Positions 59,039 to 64,000 of a stretch of 64,000 bases of DNA are shown in pieces; the stretch's first letter is position 1; each line of letters begins with the position of its first letter. The notes beneath the pieces are model-generated. The model had not been told where the DNA came from. It saw only the letters and a program-made list of their open reading frames with translations, and did no database searches. The position numbers and the translations under genes were made by a program. The stretch is from NCBI RefSeq assembly GCF_029846635.1, contig NZ_JARVTG010000002.1, forward strand, positions 1,157,501 to 1,221,500. Direction: 5' to 3'. The DNA comes from Pokkaliibacter sp. MBI-7 (GTDB lineage: Bacteria; Pseudomonadota; Gammaproteobacteria; Pseudomonadales; Balneatricaceae).

Positions 59039-60211
59039 ATGGAACAACACCTGATTTACTCGTTCTTTCTAATCTTTGCCGGCGCCGCCGTGCTGGCCTC
59101 CATCGCGCTGTATACCCGACAGCCGCTACTGGTTGCCTACATTGCCCTCGGTGCAGCCTTCGGCCCCTACGGTTTTGCCTGGGTGTCTGATATCAAGCTG
59201 CTGGATGAAATCTCCCATATCGGCATTATCTTCCTGCTGTTTCTGCTCGGTCTCGATATGCAGCCTTCCCACCTGTTGCACATGCTGCGAAAGGCAACTC
59301 TGGTAGCGGTGCTCAGCTCTATCGCCTTTGCTGCTATGGGCTATGCGGTGGGTGTGGGATTTGGCTTTACCCAGACCGAAAGCCTGATCATCGGGCTGGC
59401 GATGATGTTCTCCAGCACTATCGTCGGCATCAAGCTGCTACCGACTACCGTACTCCATCACAAGCACACGGGTGAGCTGGTAGTGGGTCTGCTGCTGCTA
59501 CAGGATGTGATTGCCATCATCGTCCTGCTGGGTATGTATTCAGGCGACACCTCGGCAGAATCTTCAGGAGGCTGGCAGTACCTCAAGACCTTGCTGGCAC
59601 TGCCGCTGATGAGTGGTTTTGCCTATCTGTTCGTACGCTTTGTACTGCTCAAACTGATCCAGAAGTTTGACCGCTTCCACGAATATATCTTTCTGGTGGC
59701 CATCGGCTGGTGCCTGGGTATGGCAGAGGGTGCCCAGTTTCTGGGCCTGTCGGCAGAAATGGGTGCGTTTGCTGCCGGTGTGGTACTGGCCACCAGCCCG
59801 ATCTCGCAATATATCGCTACCAGTCTGAAGCCCCTGCGCGACTTCTTCCTGATCCTGTTCTTCTTCTCCATTGGCGCCAGCTTCAACCTCGGCCTGATCA
59901 GCAAGATTCTGCTGCCATCACTGGTCATGGCGGCACTGGTACTGACGTTGAAGCCGGTGATTTTCCGCGGCTTGCTGACACGCATCAGTGAAGACTCCAA
60001 GATGGGCTGGGAAATTGGTTTTCGTCTGGGACAGGTGAGCGAGTTCTCGCTGTTGATAGCCTATCTGGCCACCGACCTGAATATGATCGGTATCGAAGCC
60101 TCCCACGTCATTCAGGCCACTGCGATTCTGACTTTCCTGTTGTCATCCTATATTGTCGCTTTCAACTTTCAGTGTCCGATTGCCATTCCCGATCATCTGC
60201 GCCGGGACTAG
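59039..60211 (+). CDS. CPA2-family cation:proton antiporter, transport domain only
   Basis: A 390-residue membrane protein with about 12-13 helices of the KefB/NhaP-like CPA2 group. GAAFGPYGFAWVSDIKLLDEISHIGIIFLLFLLGLDM near the N terminus and the C-terminal SLKPLRDFFLILFFFSIGASFNLGL are family marks. KefB/C-type proteins carry a C-terminal RCK (TrkA-N) domain; here the chain ends at residue 390 right after the membrane part, so it is not K+-efflux regulated through RCK. Start ATG is preceded by AGGATGAAG. It converges on fcs. Confidence 0.88.
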   Translation: MEQHLIYSFFLIFAGAAVLASIALYTRQPLLVAYIALGAAFGPYGFAWVSDIKLLDEISHIGIIFLLFLLGLDMQPSHLLHMLRKATLVAVLSSIAFAAMGYAVGVGFGFTQTESLIIGLAMMFSSTIVGIKLLPTTVLHHKHTGELVVGLLLLQDVIAIIVLLGMYSGDTSAESSGGWQYLKTLLALPLMSGFAYLFVRFVLLKLIQKFDRFHEYIFLVAIGWCLGMAEGAQFLGLSAEMGAFAAGVVLATSPISQYIATSLKPLRDFFLILFFFSIGASFNLGLISKILLPSLVMAALVLTLKPVIFRGLLTRISEDSKMGWEIGFRLGQVSEFSLLIAYLATDLNMIGIEASHVIQATAILTFLLSSYIVAFNFQCPIAIPDHLRRD

Positions 60212-60241
60212 CCAGGGTATTCACCAGAGCGTTATAGCCAT

Positions 60242-60272
60242 AAAAAAGGGCAGACTCAGTCTGCCCCAACAG
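60242..60272 (-). terminator. Terminator between antiporter gene and fcs
   Basis: GGGCAGAC (60248-60255) pairs with GTCTGCCC; the plus-strand A-run gives a T-run for minus-strand (fcs) transcription. Confidence 0.8.
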
Positions 60273-60358
60273 GTGTAACGCACTGCAAAATCGTCGCGAA
60301 GAGCACTGTAAGACGGCGCTCTAGAAACCAAGAACGTCCTTACACCCGCCCCTTCGCA

Positions 60359-62248
60359 CTATTTAGCAGCCACAATCATTCGCTGATCCTCGCCGCTATA
60401 CATGCTCTCGATCAAGGCGGCACGTCGTGTCAGCACCGCACGCTGGTTGATCGAACCCTTATCGGTGATTTCATGCTGATCGACTGAAGGCGGCTCCACC
60501 AGCAGATGCAGAAACGCAATACGGGTAGCCGAGCCGGTCGCACTCAGGTTGAGCTTCGCCATCAACGCCGCAAATACTGCACGCACCGGCTCACTGTCGA
60601 GAATCTGCTGTGCCGGGCTGCCAGCCGGTAACCCCGCCAGCTTCTGACAATGCTCCAGACGCGGGAAGATCATCACGCCGATGTCATCGCGATTCATGCC
60701 GGTAATGACGGCATCCTGAACGTAGGGTGCACCCTGACTGATCAGCCGCGCACGCATCGGCCCGACACTGACGAAGGTTCCCGAGCTGAGTTTGAAGTCT
60801 TCGGTGATACGGCCATCGAAGGCCAGACCATATTCTGGGTGATTGTCGTCCGCCAGCTTGATGGCATCACCACTGCAGTAGTACCCCTCTTCATCGAACA
60901 CTTCCGCCGTTTGCTCTGGCATGCGCCAGTAGCCAGGCATTACGTGAGAGCCTCGAAAACGTGCCTCGGCTTTGTCACCCATCGGCACCACCTTGACCTC
61001 ACACCCGGGCGCGGGCAACCCCACATAGTTGGCGAACATCAGGGGGCCGGTAGTGAAGGTGCAGGATGGCGATGTTTCAGTCATCCCAAGTCCACTCATG
61101 ATGCGAATACGCTCGCCACAGTGGCTTTCACTGACGGCATCGAGGCGATCCCATGCCGCCTGCGACAGCCCGGCACCAGCAAAGAAAAACAGCTTCATTC
61201 GGGAAAAGAACTTCTCTCTCAGACTGGCGTCATCATTCAGTGCATCGGTCAGCAGCTCCCAACCTTTGGGTACGTTGAAAAACACCGTCGGGCTGATGTC
61301 ATGGAGATTACGCAGCGTGGTAGCAAAGCCCTTCTCCGTCGGTTTGCCCTCATCAATGTAATAAGAACCACCGTTATACAGTGCAATGCCGACGTTATGG
61401 CTGCCGCCAAAGGTGTGATTCCACGGCAACCAGTCAAGCAGCACCGGAGCCTCCTCGCCAAAGCAAGGGAAGGTCTGCAGCAGCATCTGCTGGTTGGCAC
61501 ACAGCATCTGATGCGTGGTAATGACCGCTTTGGGTAGCTTGGTCGAACCGGAGGTAAACAGAAACTTGGCGATCTGCTCAGAAGTAATGCGTTCGTTGGC
61601 CTCATCCACACTGTGCGCCGTGGTTGCCAGCAATTCCGCAAAGGCAGTGGTCGGACGGTCAGCAATATTTCCGCGCGCCAGCACCACTTCGACATCGTCC
61701 GTCACCACAGCATGAATCGCTCTGGCAAAAGCATCACCATCCGTCGCATAGACCATACCCGGTGTCAGCAGCTCGATGGCATGACGCAACTTGCCGAAAT
61801 CTTCCGACAACAGCGAGTAGGACGGTGACAACGGACAAAAGGGAATACCGGCGTACATGGCTCCCATCGCCAGCTGCAAATGCTGGATATCATTACCGGA
61901 CAGAATCAGCAAAGGCCGGTCAGCAGACAGGCCACGATCCAGCAGCGCCTGACCAATACTGCGCGCGTGCTGCACCATTTGTGCATAGCTAACCTCACGC
62001 CACTGCCCATCCGCATCACGCTCGGCAATCAGCGTACGGTCAGGATGCTGACTGGCGCCTTGCTGCAGTCGGTCAGTCAGGCAACGAGGGTAAGGCTGTA
62101 AAGGTTCTCTGGACAGAAATCGCCAGACGCCCTCGGCGTCTTGTGTCACCTCCACTGGTGCAGAACCAATGGTTACATCGCGATAGCGGACAGCAGTCTG
62201 CAGTTCCGGCTGGCGACCGGGCTGTCTCGCCGCATGGATGGCATTCAT
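60359..62248 (-). CDS. fcs: Feruloyl-CoA synthetase
   Basis: A 629-residue acyl-CoA synthetase of the ANL superfamily that activates ferulate and related hydroxycinnamates with ATP and CoA. The adenylation motifs are LFTSGSTKLPKAVITTH (P-loop, about 230), GLGMTETSPSCT (about 385) and YCSGDAIKLADD (about 450). The N terminus (YRDVTIGSAPVEV...) is typical of the Fcs/FerA subgroup. Length fits Pseudomonas Fcs (about 620). A GGGAGGAAG site precedes ATG 62248. It lies downstream of ech in the same direction. Confidence 0.92.
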   Translation of the reverse strand: MNAIHAARQPGRQPELQTAVRYRDVTIGSAPVEVTQDAEGVWRFLSREPLQPYPRCLTDRLQQGASQHPDRTLIAERDADGQWREVSYAQMVQHARSIGQALLDRGLSADRPLLILSGNDIQHLQLAMGAMYAGIPFCPLSPSYSLLSEDFGKLRHAIELLTPGMVYATDGDAFARAIHAVVTDDVEVVLARGNIADRPTTAFAELLATTAHSVDEANERITSEQIAKFLFTSGSTKLPKAVITTHQMLCANQQMLLQTFPCFGEEAPVLLDWLPWNHTFGGSHNVGIALYNGGSYYIDEGKPTEKGFATTLRNLHDISPTVFFNVPKGWELLTDALNDDASLREKFFSRMKLFFFAGAGLSQAAWDRLDAVSESHCGERIRIMSGLGMTETSPSCTFTTGPLMFANYVGLPAPGCEVKVVPMGDKAEARFRGSHVMPGYWRMPEQTAEVFDEEGYYCSGDAIKLADDNHPEYGLAFDGRITEDFKLSSGTFVSVGPMRARLISQGAPYVQDAVITGMNRDDIGVMIFPRLEHCQKLAGLPAGSPAQQILDSEPVRAVFAALMAKLNLSATGSATRIAFLHLLVEPPSVDQHEITDKGSINQRAVLTRRAALIESMYSGEDQRMIVAAK

Positions 62249-62482
62249 GTGTCTTCCTCCCTGGGGCGCAGCATGGCTGCACCTGCGGTGACTACATGGA
62301 AACTGCCTGACCGGCTTGCCTGAAGATGTTGAAAAGTCGCCACGAACACGATGGCAGTCTGTCGATCAACACCCCTCGCCGGGGGCACTTTTATTCTTGT
62401 TGAATTGATCTTGGCTCTGGTTGCGTCGCTGCGCGCTCAGCGGGATGCCCCGGCATGCTGTCAGGACATCCTTCCCGGCGCC

Positions 62483-63319
62483 TCAGCCGCGACGCTTGTA
62501 GGTCTGCAGCCCGGGTTTGATGGTCTTGTCATCAAGGAACTGTTTCAGCCCTTCTGCACGGCCGCGCTCCGGGTCGCGATGAATTGACTGATCGACCTTG
62601 GCATACAAATAGTCTTCGTTCTGATCCCAGGTCAGCTCACGGCAGCGTTTGAAGCCATGTTTGGCAAACCGCAGCACCACCGGATTTTTCTCCAGCAGCT
62701 TGACCGCTACCTGACGCACTTCTTCTCGCAGCTGCGCCAGTGGCACGCTCTTGTTGACCAGTCCCATCTCTGCTGCTTCCTGACCGGTGAAGGTGTCGCC
62801 GGTCATGATGTAATACAGCGCCTGCCGGTGGCCCATAGTATCAGCAACGGCCTTGCTGACCAGATTGCCGGGAGGAATACCCCAGTTGATTTCTGACAGA
62901 CCGAATACCGCCTCATCCGCCGCATAGGCCAGATCACAGGCAACCAGCGGAGAGAAAGCACCACCGAAGCACCAGCCGTTGACCATGGCAATCGTGGGTT
63001 TGGTGTAGAAGCGCAGCAACTTCCATTGCCACTCGGAGCAGTCACGGCGCATACGCTCCTGCCACACGTCAGACTTCCCGTCGGTTTCGCGGAAATACTC
63101 CTTGAGGTCCATCCCCGCCGACCAGGATTCCCCTGCCCCCGTCAGTACCAGTACCTGAGCTTCGTCATCCAGCTCCAGCGTCTCCAGTACATCAATCATT
63201 TCCCGGTTCAGTGTCGGGCTCATGGCATTGCGCTTTTCCGGACGGTTGAGCGTCACCCAGGCAATGCCTGATTCCACTTCAACCGTAACGGTATTCCAGC
63301 GCGATAGGTAATTACTCAT
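62483..63319 (-). CDS. ech: Feruloyl/p-hydroxycinnamoyl-CoA hydratase/lyase
   Basis: A 278-residue crotonase-fold enzyme that converts feruloyl-CoA to vanillin and acetyl-CoA. VTLNRPEKRNAMSPTLNREM, the oxyanion-hole segments SAGMDLKEYFRE and NGWCFGGAFSPLVACDLAYA, and SEINWGIPPG with the catalytic Glu match the HCHL subgroup. Length is typical. GAGGGC precedes the ATG. fcs follows after 234 bases. Vanillin dehydrogenase (vdh), usually nearby in Pseudomonas, is not in this window. Confidence 0.95.
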   Translation of the reverse strand: MSNYLSRWNTVTVEVESGIAWVTLNRPEKRNAMSPTLNREMIDVLETLELDDEAQVLVLTGAGESWSAGMDLKEYFRETDGKSDVWQERMRRDCSEWQWKLLRFYTKPTIAMVNGWCFGGAFSPLVACDLAYAADEAVFGLSEINWGIPPGNLVSKAVADTMGHRQALYYIMTGDTFTGQEAAEMGLVNKSVPLAQLREEVRQVAVKLLEKNPVVLRFAKHGFKRCRELTWDQNEDYLYAKVDQSIHRDPERGRAEGLKQFLDDKTIKPGLQTYKRRG

Positions 63320-63424
63320 AATGTCAGCCCTCTGATGTTGTTGTTAACGGACATGAATTGCTCAATGACAGATCGATATGGTGTGTAATGAAGCGAGCGG
63401 GCCAGCGCATTTGCCTCAACACAT

Positions 63425-63454
63425 AATATCAACTAACCTGATATTGAATTGATA
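63425..63454. promoter_or_regulatory. Inverted-repeat candidate operator of the MarR regulator
   Basis: AATATCA (63425-63431) and TGATATT (63439-63445) with a 7-base spacer, plus TATCAA/TTGATA (63427-63432/63449-63454). The position between ech and the divergent marR gene suits autoregulation and ferulate-inducible control. Confidence 0.6.
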
Positions 63455-63490
63455 CTAAGACTGCATTTGGAAAAGCGCAAGGCGGTAGTG

Positions 63491-63967
63491 ATGAAAAAAA
63501 ATGTTACGGAAGCCGTAGCCGATGACAGCCTGAGTACTGAAGGGCGCAAGCCGCTGGGCGTGTCCTACCTGATCGGGCGACTGGATCGTGCTCTCAACCG
63601 GCATATCCGCCAGGCCATCGCCCCACTGGGCCTGACCATTGGCCAGTACACGGCGTTATCGGTATTCAGTACACGTGGCCAGCTATCCAATGCCCAGCTG
63701 GCAGAGCGCACTATGGTCTCTCCGCAGGCAGCCAACGAGCTGATCAAGGGAATGGAGGCAAGAGGCTGGATCGAGCGCCAGCCCGACCCCAATCATGGCC
63801 GGATCATCCAGATCAGCCTGACCGCAGAAGGTCATGCCCTGCTGACACAGTGCGACGATGCCATTGCTGAGCTTGAGGCTCAGATGCTGGAGGAGCTGTC
63901 AGAAGATGAGCAAGGCACACTGCAAAAGCAGCTGCGCAATCTGGTGAGAGTGCTGGCGGAGATCTGA
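63491..63967 (+). CDS. MarR-family regulator, probable ferulate-catabolism repressor
   Basis: A 158-residue MarR-type winged-helix regulator. The N-terminal VSYLIGRLDRALNRHIRQAIAPLGLTIGQYTALSVF and the wHTH core LSNAQLAERTMVSPQAANELIKGMEARGWIERQPDPNHGRIIQISLT are typical. In Pseudomonas and Sphingobium FerR/FerC-type MarR proteins repress fcs-ech and respond to hydroxycinnamoyl-CoA. It is divergent from ech with an inverted repeat between. ATG 63491 is chosen over the longer frame. Confidence 0.85.
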   Translation: MKKNVTEAVADDSLSTEGRKPLGVSYLIGRLDRALNRHIRQAIAPLGLTIGQYTALSVFSTRGQLSNAQLAERTMVSPQAANELIKGMEARGWIERQPDPNHGRIIQISLTAEGHALLTQCDDAIAELEAQMLEELSEDEQGTLQKQLRNLVRVLAEI

Positions 63968-64000
63968 TCTCCACCAGCCTTGTGCGGGTTGCTGCAAACC

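Noticed and set aside
1..64000. tRNA or rRNA genes
   Set aside because: No cloverleaf with a T-loop GTTCRANNC and matching stems and no rRNA-like sequence was found on reading; a tRNAscan run would be decisive.

Overview
This window looks like the chromosome of a moderately GC-rich gammaproteobacterium. The gene set (AcnB, MiaE, NfuA, HtpG, a FruBKA phosphotransferase operon with its own FruR, SstT, TRAP transporters, a NosP-NahK pair and ferulate catabolism) fits an Oceanospirillales- or Pseudomonas-like marine, soil or plant-associated heterotroph. That placement is inferred from gene content; no rRNA or tRNA gene is present to fix it.

Layout. 26-4431: a FIST-domain sensor (NosP-like) overlapping a triple-PAS hybrid histidine kinase (NahK-like), then a 69-residue protein. 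4607-8344: MarC, a metallophosphoesterase next to a lipid kinase, and a 2-hydroxyacid dehydrogenase. 8630-13744: a DODA-type dioxygenase, dapA, a PepSY membrane protein, a DUF2946 protein, and a DUF5610 protein behind a FliA (sigma-28)-like promoter. 13833-21047: the fructose PTS operon fruB-fruK-fruA and divergent fruR, with palindromic FruR-type operator candidates between. 21076-27520: LysR regulator with divergent EamA exporter, SstT, and a three-gene TRAP transporter. 28157-33532: a DUF1127-like protein, then a four-gene envelope cluster (flippase-like protein, GT2, GT39, PAP2 phosphatase) suited to undecaprenyl-phosphate-sugar transfer onto a surface lipid or glycan. 33623-41183: metH, miaE and acnB; acnB is preceded by a perfect 16-bp palindrome and three consecutive stem-loops.

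41179-51789 is the accessory centrepiece: an orphan type VI secretion (T6SS) vgrG island on the minus strand. Order of transcription: VgrG, a protein of unknown family, a thiolase-like protein, PAAR, a ~1118-residue effector with degenerate M23-like pieces, an EF-hand and a C-terminal N-acetylmuramidase domain, and a periplasmic immunity candidate. Downstream lies an AT-rich graveyard of displaced modules: a headless toxin fragment followed by an LprI-like lysozyme-inhibitor gene, and a frameshifted GH19 chitinase/lysozyme-like toxin fragment overlapping by ATGA a second secreted immunity candidate. This stretch is bounded by two near-identical copies of the acnB stop codon and terminator, about 2.2 kb apart. 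The picture is a peptidoglycan-hydrolase effector whose toxic tip has been replaced at least twice while old immunity genes were kept. No T6SS core genes are present in the window.

52097-64000: htpG, a DUF599 membrane protein, a protein of unknown family, a decayed IS1182-type transposase fragment, nfuA, a MATE exporter, a CPA2 antiporter without RCK domain, and a ferulate module (feruloyl-CoA synthetase, hydratase/lyase, divergent MarR regulator). Most convergent gene pairs share a bidirectional hairpin terminator.
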